Of a DNA stretch of 10,034 nt, positions 1-6,421 are shown piece by piece (position 1 is the stretch's first letter; each line of letters begins with the position of its first letter). The DNA is from Pelagophyceae sp. CCMP2097 (taxonomy: Eukaryota; Sar; Pelagophyceae), in NCBI GenBank assembly GCA_026770575.1, contig MU657268.1, positions 4,938 to 14,971 on the forward strand, written 5' to 3'. The notes under the pieces were generated by a model. That model saw only the letters and a list, made by a program, of their open reading frames with translations, searched no databases and was not told where the DNA came from. The position numbers and the translations under genes are program-made.

Positions 1-1
1 C

Positions 2-2478
2 ACGTACATCGACGACAACGACCCGACGGGGCGCTACCTCGTCGGCCTCGGCTGGAGCTTTGAGACTGTGATCATCCGCGTGGCCGCAAACGGCGAGCCG
101 AGCGGCTACGCCGTCTTCGAGTCGACCGTCGACTGGGCCGACCGCACGGCGTCCACCGACTCGACGCTCGGCTTCGGCGCCGCGTTCACGTTCAACACGG
201 CCGACGGGCAAAAGGCACTCTTTGCCTCGAACGCCGGCTTCGGCCTCTTCGAGGTGCTCTTCCCCATCACCGTCGACGACAGCTGCTGGAACTCCGGCTC
301 CGCGACGGCTGGCCATGTTCTCTGCACGTCCGACACGCCCACGGTGATCTGGCGCTTCCTCTCGCTGTCGACGTCGTCCAACGACGGCAAAGCGCGGCGT
401 CGAATGCACAGTCGGCAGACGCGGACCCGCCGCACTGAGGTCCGATTGAGGGCAGAGTCGTGCGAGGAGAGACCCGCGTCAGGAAAAGTCCTTGAAGCAC
501 GGCCGGAAGAGGCGGGTGATGCCAGAGCGCCCGCCTTCCACAGTCCCGCCACCCTCATCGCCATTGTAGGCATGAACTGCCCCAACGGCAACTTCAGCAA
601 GTATACGACCACGCCGACAACCGTGCCGACGACCATGCCGACGCCCGTGCCCACGGCGCAGCCGACAGCCGTGCCGACCACCGTGCCCACGGTGCAGCCG
701 ACGGACCCACCTACCACGAATCCGACTTACCTTCCGACTTCGAGACCGACAACTGTGCCGACGGCCAAGCCGACGGCGGTTCCGACGGCGGTTCCGACGC
801 TCAATCCGAGGGCCGTGCCGACGACCGCCCCGACCAAGCCGCTGCTGCCCTTTGACTGCGACAAGTACCCGAACCTGCTCCAGGTGTTAAAGTACGACGG
901 CGCGGAGCAGTACTCGATCCGTACGCTGGACATTGAGACGGGCGAGTACGAATTCAAGGCGACGTTCGACCTGGACATGCACATCAACGCGGTTGCCATG
1001 CACGGCGGCTCCGGCACGCCGTACGCTGCGTTTGGTGAATTCGGCGGCGCGCTGTGCAATTTTAACTTCGAGAGCCGCCGCGTCTGCTTCTCTGAGCAGC
1101 TCAAGGTCGCGGCGGCCAACGCGGGCGCCATCCTCGCAAACGACTACTACTACGCCAAGTCTCCCGGCGACAAAGCCGACACGCAGTTGTTCTGGGTCGA
1201 GAGCATCGAGCAGGCGGCGCCGGTGTTCCACGAAGGGGCGTTTACGTTTTCGACGACGCTCTTCGAGGACGCGGTCCTGGACTTTGCGCCCATCGCCGAC
1301 GACGGCGTCACGTACATCGACGACAACGACCCGACGGGGCGCTACCTCGTCGGCCTCGGCTGGAGCTTTGAGACTGTGATCATCCGCGTGGCCGCAAACG
1401 GCGAGCCGAGCGGCTACGCCGTCTTCGAGTCGACCGTCGACTGGGGCAACCGCACGGCGTCCACCGACTCGACGCTCGGCTTCGGCGCCGCGTTCACGTA
1501 CAACGGGACAGCTGATGGGCGGCAAAAGGCAATCTTTGCCTCGAACGCCGGATTCGGCCTCTTCGAGGTGCGCTTTCCCATCACCGTCGACGGCAGCTGC
1601 TGGAACTCCGGCACCGCGACGGCTGGCCACGCCCTCTGCACGTCCGACACACCCACGGTCCTCTGGCGCTACCTCTCGCTGTCGACGTCGTCCAACGACG
1701 GCAAAGCGCAGCGTCGAATGCACAGTCGGCAGACGCAAACCCGCCGCACCGAGGTCCGAGTGAGGGCAGAGTCGTGCGATGAGAGACCGGTGATGCCAGA
1801 GCGCCCGCCTTCCACAGTCCCGCCGCCCTCATCGCCATTGCAGGTATGTACTGCGAGCCGACGGGTGAAGGTCTTTCGCTTGGGCTTACGTCCGTCACCC
1901 CGTCTCCTACGCGAAGCAACTCGGCGCCGTGGCACAAGGACGGCAATCCCTCAAAGGACTGCGCCTGGGTGCGTTCCACGCCGCCGCCGCCGAGCGCACG
2001 GACGGTCCATGCATGCGGACCGTACGTACTAGGTGGCGCTCGACGCCGCGTCGCGCTGCTCGAAGGTTAACGCCGACGACGTGACTGCTGTGAGGAGCCT
2101 TTGACGACGTTCCACCCGTCGAGTCTTGCCCTGATCGGATGGAGGCGTTTTGACGAGCGCGTAGGCCTCTGCGTGCGCGCGTTCGTGTCGCGGTAGCGGC
2201 GACAGCACGTCGTGGCACAAGAGCGGCAATCCCGAAAAGGGCTGCGCCTGGGTGCGTTCCACGCCGCCGCCGCGCAGGGACGGTGCATGCACGCGGCCGT
2301 TGTAGGTGGCGGCCGATGCCGAAAAGCGCTGCTCGAAAGTCGACGCCGGCGACGTGACGGCCGTGAGGAGCCTTTGACCACCCTCTTCTCGTCTCGCGCT
2401 CATCGGCTGGCGGCACTGTGACGATGGTTTCCCTAGGTCTCTGCGTGCAAAAAGACGTGTTTGTCGCACAAAAAATAG
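2..2478 (+). CDS. Secreted-type repeat protein: two large Cys domains, PT linker, two WHK/CAW cysteine modules (5' partial, spliced)
   Basis: The 5' end lies outside the window, so no start or signal peptide is visible; the frame is open from base 2. Proposed exons are 2-386, 570-1700, 1844-1968, 2033-2089, 2165-2251, 2306-2362 and 2437-2478, totalling 1884 nt (627 residues plus TAG). Order: C-terminal part of a large domain (GFGLFEV, SCWNSG, LCTSDTPT motifs), a PTxxPT linker, a full second copy (starting near CDKYPNLLQVLKYDG, with YSIRTLDIETGEYEF and HINAVAM), then two cysteine modules. The large domain recalls the beta-propeller-like DUF6923 type (motif 'LDxxTGEY...INAVA'); this is pattern recognition, not a search. 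The modules (WHKxGNPxKxCAW-V-A...RCSKV..DVTA..AC..C) resemble cysteine repeats common in algal secreted proteins and have a loosely ShK-like Cys spacing. Role is probably extracellular or cell-surface; substrate unknown. The unspliced frame would instead run to a stop at 2030-2032, losing the second module. I am confident of the gene and of the 3' exons, less so of the two GC donors. Confidence 0.75.
387..569 (+). other. Intron 1 (proposed GC-AG, 183 nt)
   Basis: Donor GCAAAG after SSND(G), acceptor CATTGTAG before GCATGAAC. Joining gives NDG-MNCPNGN in phase 1. The DNA is 61 codons long with no in-frame stop, so it can also be read through. The paralogous intron at 1701-1843 has the same ends but lacks a 40-nt block found here at about 474-513. 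A donor at GTCGAA (399) is in the same phase and is an alternative. Confidence 0.55.
605..840 (+). repeat. PT-rich linker, 12-nt period (four-residue xPTx repeats)
   Basis: About 20 tetrapeptide units of the type VPTT, VPTA, QPTA, KPTA, coded mostly by ccgac plus variable bases. Such Pro/Thr tracts are usually extended, O-glycosylated spacers between extracellular domains. At DNA level it is a degenerate 12-nt minisatellite and is likely to vary in length between alleles. Confidence 0.85.
1701..1843 (+). other. Intron 2 (proposed GC-AG, 143 nt)
   Basis: Same ends as intron 1: GCAAAG donor, CATTGCAG acceptor. Here 143 nt is not a multiple of three. Splicing moves translation into the frame that encodes GMYCEPTGEG and then SAPWHKDGNPSKDCAW, matching the downstream module. 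Reading through instead gives an arginine-rich tail, which argues strongly that this intron is real. Confidence 0.6.
1969..2032 (+). other. Intron 3 (GT-AG, 64 nt)
   Basis: Donor GTGCGT directly after the TGG of DCAW; acceptor TACTAG before GTGGCG. Phase 0. It joins CAW to VALDAASRCSKV, as in the second module. Its start matches intron 5. Confidence 0.75.
2090..2164 (+). other. Intron 4 (GT-AG, 75 nt)
   Basis: Donor GTGAGG after GACGTGACTGCT (DVTA); acceptor GCGTAG before GCCTCTGCG. Phase 0. Joins DDVTA to ASACARSC, restoring the AC-x2-C pair. Its first bases match intron 6. Confidence 0.75.
2252..2305 (+). other. Intron 5 (GT-AG, 54 nt)
   Basis: Donor GTGCGT after the TGG of GCAW; acceptor GTTGTAG before GTGGCGGCC. 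Phase 0. Joins CAW to VAADAEKRCSKV. Same position in the module as intron 3. Confidence 0.78.
2363..2436 (+). other. Intron 6 (GT-AG, 74 nt)
   Basis: Donor GTGAGG after DVTA; acceptor CCCTAG before GTCTCTGCG. Phase 0. Joins DVTA to VSACKKTCLSHKK and a TAG at 2476-2478. Same position in the module as intron 4. Confidence 0.75.
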
Positions 2479-2740
2479 TAGGGATTCCCTACGGCCAAGA
2501 AAGGCGAGACGTCCTTCGGACCGCCCGGTCGCGAAGAAGCCGGCGGCGCGCTGCAGCCCGCAGTGGCCGGCTGGGACGCCGGAGGGCGCGTGCCGCGACT
2601 GCACTTTCTTTCCAGGATAGTGCGTCGCACCGGACTCGGAGGAAGCGCTCCATTTAATCCCAAACTTGAACGAAGCGTGACACGAATCGAACAAGGCCCC
2701 TTCTTCTCTTGGCCCGTCGAGGGGCGGCCAACGATGCTAA
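2479..2740. other. Intergenic spacer after the repeat-protein gene
   Basis: No AATAAA follows the TAG at 2476-2478. Only short open frames are seen. A plus-strand frame from about 2700 reads LLLLARRGAANDAKGIN and could be an upstream piece of the next feature in a different frame. Confidence 0.4.
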
Positions 2741-2905
2741 GGGCATCAATACAAGAAGGGGGGTATCGCTTTTGCAATTTCGCACGGCGACGGCCCGGGT
2801 TACGCGTTCAACCCCGGTCTTTTGATGGAATCCCCTAAGGGGGTAACTGGGGGCATGGCTTACGCGACGCGTGTCGTGGAAGAGCAGGGCGTGGACGAGC
2901 AGTGA
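2741..2905 (+). pseudogene. Orphan C-terminal coding segment, unrecognised; probable exon or gene remnant
   Basis: The frame from 2741 to a TGA at 2903-2905 lacks an upstream start but reads like real protein: GGIAFAISHGDGPGYAFNPG, then LLMESPKGVTGGMAYATRVV and EEQGVDEQ. Upstream, the coding-like frame LLLLARRGAANDAKGINT is out of phase by a shift that falls in a run of six G (2758-2763), so an indel there would join the two. An acceptor-like ACAAG at 2755 would instead make this a terminal exon. I do not recognise the family. Codons are GC-rich at third positions, unlike the flanks. Coding origin is fairly likely; function unknown. Confidence 0.5.
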
Positions 2906-3048
2906 CAAGGAGTCCACCAGAGCTGTAGTAAATTTCCATCAGAAAAGGGGGACGCCTCGCATACCTGGCGGAAGGAGGAAGTCGGACGAGGGCGTGGTCC
3001 TACGACACAAAAGGACTTCACGCTACTCTCGAGGCTCCTTGTCACTGC
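2899..3048. repeat. 14-bp perfect inverted repeat around the end of the orphan segment
   Basis: GCAGTGACAAGGAG at 2899-2912 pairs exactly with CTCCTTGTCACTGC at 3035-3048, loop of 122 nt. The left arm contains the TGA stop of the 2741-2905 segment. It could be an RNA stem or the trace of an inverted duplication. Confidence 0.7.
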
Positions 3049-3094
3049 GCGTCGGCCCAGACTCTCGAAGAACACCGAAAATGAATTCAATGAA

Positions 3095-3100
3095 TTTATT
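3095..3100 (-). terminator. Polyadenylation signal AATAAA (minus strand)
   Basis: TTTATT on the plus strand reads AATAAA on the minus strand, about 30 nt beyond the TAG at 3133-3131 of the minus-strand gene. Position and spacing fit a 3' end signal for that gene. Confidence 0.45.
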
Positions 3101-3130
3101 TAAATCCCCAAAAGAAACAAATCAAATCCT

Positions 3131-3800
3131 CTAACCCTTTCCAGCAGCGACGCCCAGAGCGGAGTGCGGGGACCCGATGCGACGCGGAGAGGCAGCAATG
3201 GACCGACGGAGAAAAAAGAAACAGAACAAGGACGGTCCCGGGCTTTGCAGCTCTCCGCGACCAAAGAACAAAAGTGCTCTCAAACCCGGGCGCCCGGGCA
3301 CCGGGGGCGTCCCAGGTGGGCTGGGATACACAACTGCAAGGAGACGACGCTCCCAAGGAAGCCGCATGATAGAATCATCAAGGAGTGAGAGGGCCTCCCT
3401 CAACTCCCCGCCGCAGCGTATCGAGGGAAGTCCAAGAACGAAGAAGAACGGGCGGAGCATATAAGTAACGTAGACGTAAAAGAACAGCACCCCGGCGAGT
3501 GCGTCGCGCCGGCAGCCGTGGACAGCGTACGCGATGGTGATGACGCCGCCCAGCATCAAAGAGACCACGTCGCCAGCGTAGCGTGGCCGAGATTGTGCGC
3601 AAAGTACCGTGGCCCGCAGCACTCCGAGGCCGTCGAAGGCCCCGAGGACGAGGCCAAACGACCTGACCACGTCAACGCCGGTCGAAGAACGCCGTCTGCA
3701 TGAGCCGCTCCCGGACCCTGCGTACGGCCGTCCCCGACGAGCCAAGAGACTCCTTCCACTTCAGACCGGTGACGACTCGTTGGAACTTCAAAAAAGCCAT
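3131..3800 (-). pseudogene. Small membrane protein, unrecognised, with one frame break
   Basis: An ATG at 3800 starts MAFLKFQRVVTGLKWKESLG and continues through RRVRERLMQTAFFDRR to a TGA at 3674-3672. Skipping one base near 3680 continues into GVDVVRSFGLVLGAFDGLGV and a longer frame to TAG at 3133-3131. That part has two hydrophobic stretches, DVVSLMLGGVITIAYAVHG and AGVLFFYVYVTYMLRPFFFV, consistent with two membrane segments and a basic N-terminus. The last ~80 residues are less convincing and may be out of frame or intronic. The break is either a true frameshift (pseudogene) or an intron I could not place with GT-AG ends in phase. A minus-strand AATAAA follows the stop. No family recognised. 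Confidence 0.5.
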
Positions 3801-3853
3801 GCGTCTCGATTAGTAAGGGGTAACCAAAAAAACATTTTAATTTCAATGCGGTT

Positions 3854-3885
3854 CTTGCGTATCTTGCGTCTTGCGTATCTTGCGT
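3854..3885. repeat. Minisatellite, two copies of a 16-bp unit (cttgcgtatcttgcgt)
   Basis: Units at 3854-3869 and 3870-3885 are identical, and each is itself two near copies of cttgcgt. A partial third follows (cttttgcgt). Lies upstream of the minus-strand gene start. Confidence 0.85.
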
Positions 3886-3899
3886 CTTTTGCGTGTTTG

Positions 3900-4186
3900 G
3901 TGGATTTAAATAGTAGCCGCCGTGGACAGCGAAGTTGACTGGGGGCGGGGAATCGATTCGCGCTCCTTGGCGCCGATTCCACGAAAAAAAATCGCCAAAA
4001 TTGAGCCTTGCGGGGGCTTTAGAGCGGCACTTTCGACGCCCCAGGCACGTGGCAGTCTTTACCCGACCTCCCCGGGAGACACCCGTACGAGTTACCCTAT
4101 TTTTAGGCTGCTACAACAACCAGTTGTAGCTTCGTTTGTGTCCTCAATAAGGGATTTTGAAGAATTGATGAGGGTATTTTAAATGT
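3900..4186. other. Intergenic stretch with a hairpin, no gene seen
   Basis: Open frames here are short and of poor composition. CTACAAC at 4111-4117 pairs with GTTGTAG at 4123-4129 (7-bp stem, 5-nt loop). Sequence becomes AT-rich from about 4130. Confidence 0.5.
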
Positions 4187-4423
4187 TTATTGAGATATTT
4201 TCTGTTTTCTGTTTCGGTGTGTGTTTACGTAAATCCGAAGTTGGGGCGGTAAGCCGTACCACGGGTCGTATGCGCACCCTTCCACCTCGAGGAGGTTTGC
4301 AGTAAGTACATGGGTCTTATAGGCCGCGGCGATCCTATTTTTGGATCCATAGGTGTCCCCACTCCTCTCATGAACTGCGTGCTCGCCACATTGGATTTTC
4401 GCCAAAATCTTGCATTTTCATGT
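4187..4423 (-). CDS. Possible coding fragment, unrecognised
   Basis: A minus-strand frame of about 78 codons reads KIQCGEHAVHERSGDTYGSK, NRIAAAYKTHVLTANLLEVE, then GCAYDPWYGLPPQLRIYVN. Composition is protein-like but the codons lack the GC bias of the main gene, and a second open frame on the same strand (4581-4225) covers the same DNA. An ATG is not present in the frame. It may be a gene remnant or chance. Confidence 0.2.
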
Positions 4424-4666
4424 GCAACTCTCCCTACAACATTGTAAGCCGGCTGATCAATCGTGTGCGGCATGACCCAACCAAGGACTTTACAAAAAAA
4501 GTTTGCGAATAGACACACTGCCGCGAAAATCAAAAGCAACGGCGGTCTCCCGGTTATGGTTGTGGTGTGCCCATAACCCACTTTTCAGCGAAGGATTGAA
4601 GGCGCAGAGTCCGTCCTTGGGTCACTGCCGATGTGCCCACCGCTCAGCCCCTCGGGTTGGCGCGGC

Positions 4667-5107
4667 CTACGAGCCAAACCGCGGCGATTTCCATTTGGGT
4701 AAAAACGAGCGTGCCCAGACGTCCAGGAGCGTCCGCCTCCATATATTTTTTGGCAGGAAGAGCCTCGGGGGTGTCTGCGAGCACCTGCTACGCTGGACGG
4801 CCGATTGCGACCGCGCGCGAGACACTATAACCCCAAAAGGCCGTTTTTGACCCGTTTTTGCTAACTTTTCTCTCAGGTCGCGAATCTCGTCGGAGATCGC
4901 GCGAGCGCGTTTCTTGGGTCGAATACAGTCGGTTGACTTCGAAAAACCGGGTTTAACGACGCTCGTCGTTCTGAAAAGCGATACCCCCTCATACAAGATT
5001 CGAAAAACGCTGAAACCAAATTCGAGGACTCCTGAAACCAGATTTCGAGGACCAGAGCGCCAGAGGGACCGCAGACCCCCCGAGGCGTCTTTCCAACTAC
5101 GGCGCAC
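4667..5107 (-). CDS. Possible remnant with a short charged coiled-coil segment
   Basis: Within a 146-codon minus-strand frame, bases 4915-4836 encode KKRARAISDEIRDLREKLAK followed by TGQKRPF, a charged heptad-like helix. The rest of the frame (many Arg, Ser, Phe, Pro) looks non-coding. Bases just before the helix (CGACCCAAG) could be a splice acceptor, so only this part may be an exon. No family recognised. Confidence 0.22.
   Translation of the reverse strand: MRRSWKDASGGLRSLWRSGPRNLVSGVLEFGFSVFRILYEGVSLFRTTSVVKPGFSKSTDCIRPKKRARAISDEIRDLREKLAKTGQKRPFGVIVSRARSQSAVQRSRCSQTPPRLFLPKNIWRRTLLDVWARSFLPKWKSPRFGS
5010..5052. repeat. Short direct repeat, two copies of about 21 bp
   Basis: ctgaaaccaaattcgaggac at 5010-5029 is repeated at 5032-5052 with one substitution and one extra base (ctgaaaccagatttcgag...). 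Confidence 0.75.
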
Positions 5108-5545
5108 TTTGCACTTTGCAAACGATAGGTCGGCTTACGGAGAGTCCAGCACAGCGGAGGCTCCCCGGTCGAGCATGTGCGATCGGAGGGATGGCGGGGT
5201 CGTCGGTCGCCGTCGCGCCGTGCTTCTTGGCGGCGCCGCGGGGCAACGGCCCCGGTCGGAGTTGTGGAGCCGAGATGGCAGCAGCCGGAGGCACACGCCG
5301 AGAGCGCTTTGATCTTGTTCCGCGGCCTCTGCTAGGAATTCCTACTTCCTGTGCCCCTCTATCGTGCAGTATTGTGGCCAAAATAGCCACGGCGTGGCTA
5401 TTTGAGACAGAGAGTTTTTCGTTCTGGGCCGATAAATTTACTTAACTCTTGATTTTGTCCACATTTATTTCTTTAACGCCCGTAATTTCATGTAATTAGC
5501 CGAATAAAAAAAAATAACTTTCGGCCTAAAGGGAGACAGATTTCC
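5108..5545. other. Intergenic region with a perfect 10-bp-stem hairpin
   Basis: AAATAGCCAC at 5381-5390 pairs exactly with GTGGCTATTT at 5394-5403, loop GGC. Open frames on both strands (for example plus 5116-5445) have no recognisable domain and I do not support them as genes. From 5440 on the DNA is AT-rich with gaataaaaaaaaataac near 5502, which could hold a 3' end signal. Confidence 0.5.
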
Positions 5546-5992
5546 CGCCTTTAAGGCAGTTGGCCCCTGGGATTCCCTTTGGCGCGGCTGGCGGGCGCTG
5601 TGGGCGCTCGGTCGAGGCGCCACTGCGCGCGCTCATGAACCACCTCGGGCTCGATGCGCCGCAGCAAAGAGTTTGGTGCGCGCGCCCCGGAGTCGCGAGA
5701 AACAACTCCCTCGCGACTGTCTGCCCTGTTTTGAGCTCTTCAGAGCCCGGCTGTTGAGGGGACGATGCCCGACCTGAGAGGCGATAAACCGAGTCCACCT
5801 ACATCCTGGCCATTACCGCCTCTCGGGTCGGGCATCGGAGGGGTCCGTGTCGCGCAAAAAGCGGCGGACGCACAAAAAAAACACCCAAAAAGCCGGAAAG
5901 CTACTTAGCCGAGGCTGTCAATCCATAAATAAATCCATTTTATTGAGCACCCGAAGCCCAACGGATTCCCTAAAGGCAGAAACTTTAGCCCA
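5546..5992 (+). repeat. Left arm of a 447-bp inverted repeat
   Basis: Matches the reverse complement of 8778-9224 over exactly 447 bp with 11 mismatches and no net indel (about 97.5% identity). Outer boundary: gcctttaaggcag, preceded by unrelated DNA in each copy. Inner boundary: aactttagccca. Eight of the 11 differences lie in the inner 160 bp. AATAAA occurs on both strands near 5930-5945. GTG-initiated frames cross it on both strands, but nothing marks them as genes. Confidence 0.92.
5764..5836. repeat. Hairpin inside the left arm (20-bp arms, one mismatch, 33-nt loop)
   Basis: gatgcccgacctgagaggcg at 5764-5783 pairs with cgcctctcgggtcgggcatc at 5817-5836. It has the form of a pair of short terminal inverted repeats around a 33-nt centre. 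Preserved without change in the right arm. Confidence 0.85.
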
Positions 5993-6421
5993 GTGTTCGA
6001 TGTCATGGCCGCAGAAACTGAAGTTGCTGTAGGTGAAAGTGTAGTTGGGGTATATAGAGAGTGCCCGACGTAGAGACATATATAGCATTTCCCACTTTAA
6101 TGTAGGCGAACAATTCCGAAATCCGAAGAAGGGCCCCTCGCTGAGACTCGCTCATGACGGTCCTTCGCTCAACAGTTTTAAACCCTCCTCGGCTTTATAT
6201 TCCAACTTCTCGCCACGTGCCGGCAAAAAATGGGAGCAATATTTCCGAAAGACCAAAATGAAAAGCATCGTACGAAAAGCAAATAATTTAACGTCAACCA
6301 CAGGCCGAAAAAGGAGACAGATTTCCGTCACACTGGCGGTGCGCAGCAGATAATTCGCTAAAGCTCCAGCAGCGCGGACCTCCAAGCTTGCGCGTCTCCA
6401 GGAGGCGATGTACCGCGATTG
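5993..6421. other. Non-coding or weakly coding stretch left of the internal gene
   Basis: AT-rich, with TATA-like tatata elements near 6050 and 6080. A plus-strand frame (6045-6353) contains PRAGKKWEQYFRKTKMKSIV, which is protein-like, but the remainder is not convincing. No gene claimed. Confidence 0.35.

Larger units (their letters stand above)
1..1843 (+). repeat. Tandem intragenic duplication, period about 1.31 kb (copies 1-569 and 1309-1843)
   Basis: Base 1 aligns with base 1309. The copies stay nearly identical across the coding region and the following intron, with a 6-nt indel near 200/1505 and a 40-nt insertion in the first copy's intron. Only the right part of the first copy is in the window. 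The close match of intron as well as exon points to recent duplication or gene conversion. Confidence 0.9.
1926..2458 (+). repeat. Tandem exon-intron repeat coding two cysteine modules (period about 280 bp)
   Basis: First unit: WHKDGNPSKDCAW (1930-1968), VALDAASRC...VTA (2033-2089), ASACARSC (from 2165). Second unit: WHKSGNPEKGCAW (2213-2251), VAADAEKRC...VTA (2306-2362), VSACKKTC (from 2437). Intron positions are the same in both and exon lengths (57, 87, 57) are multiples of three, so whole modules can be gained or lost without a frameshift. Introns share their 5' ends, showing the unit duplicated at DNA level. Confidence 0.8.
5532..6326. repeat. Direct repeat ggagacagatttcc at the left-arm border and again 780 bp downstream
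   Basis: ggagacagatttcc occurs at 5532-5545, ending exactly where the 447-bp arm begins, and at 6313-6326. Similarity extends left (ggcctaaag versus ggccgaaaaa). It might be a long target-site duplication around an insertion of about 0.77 kb that includes the left arm. Confidence 0.5.

Noticed and set aside
106..1979. Long minus-strand open frames opposite the repeat-protein gene
   Set aside because: They mirror the repeats and GC-rich third positions of the plus-strand gene and have no coherent domains; shadows.
2660..2700. tRNA-like T-loop (complement of gaatcgaac)
   Set aside because: No acceptor stem, D-arm or anticodon arm could be built around it.
5116..5445. 109-codon plus-strand frame
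   Set aside because: Unremarkable composition, overlapping antisense frame of similar length, no domain, no splice support.
5526..5798. Reading frame starting GTG (DSVYRLSGRAS...) found in both inverted-repeat arms
   Set aside because: It starts with GTG, has low-complexity Arg/Ser/Pro/Gly composition, and is open in both copies simply because they are nearly identical.
5847..6032. Lys/Arg-rich frame (SRKKRRTHKKNT) in the arms
   Set aside because: It starts with GTG, is driven by an A-rich tract, and diverges freely between the copies; no support as a gene.
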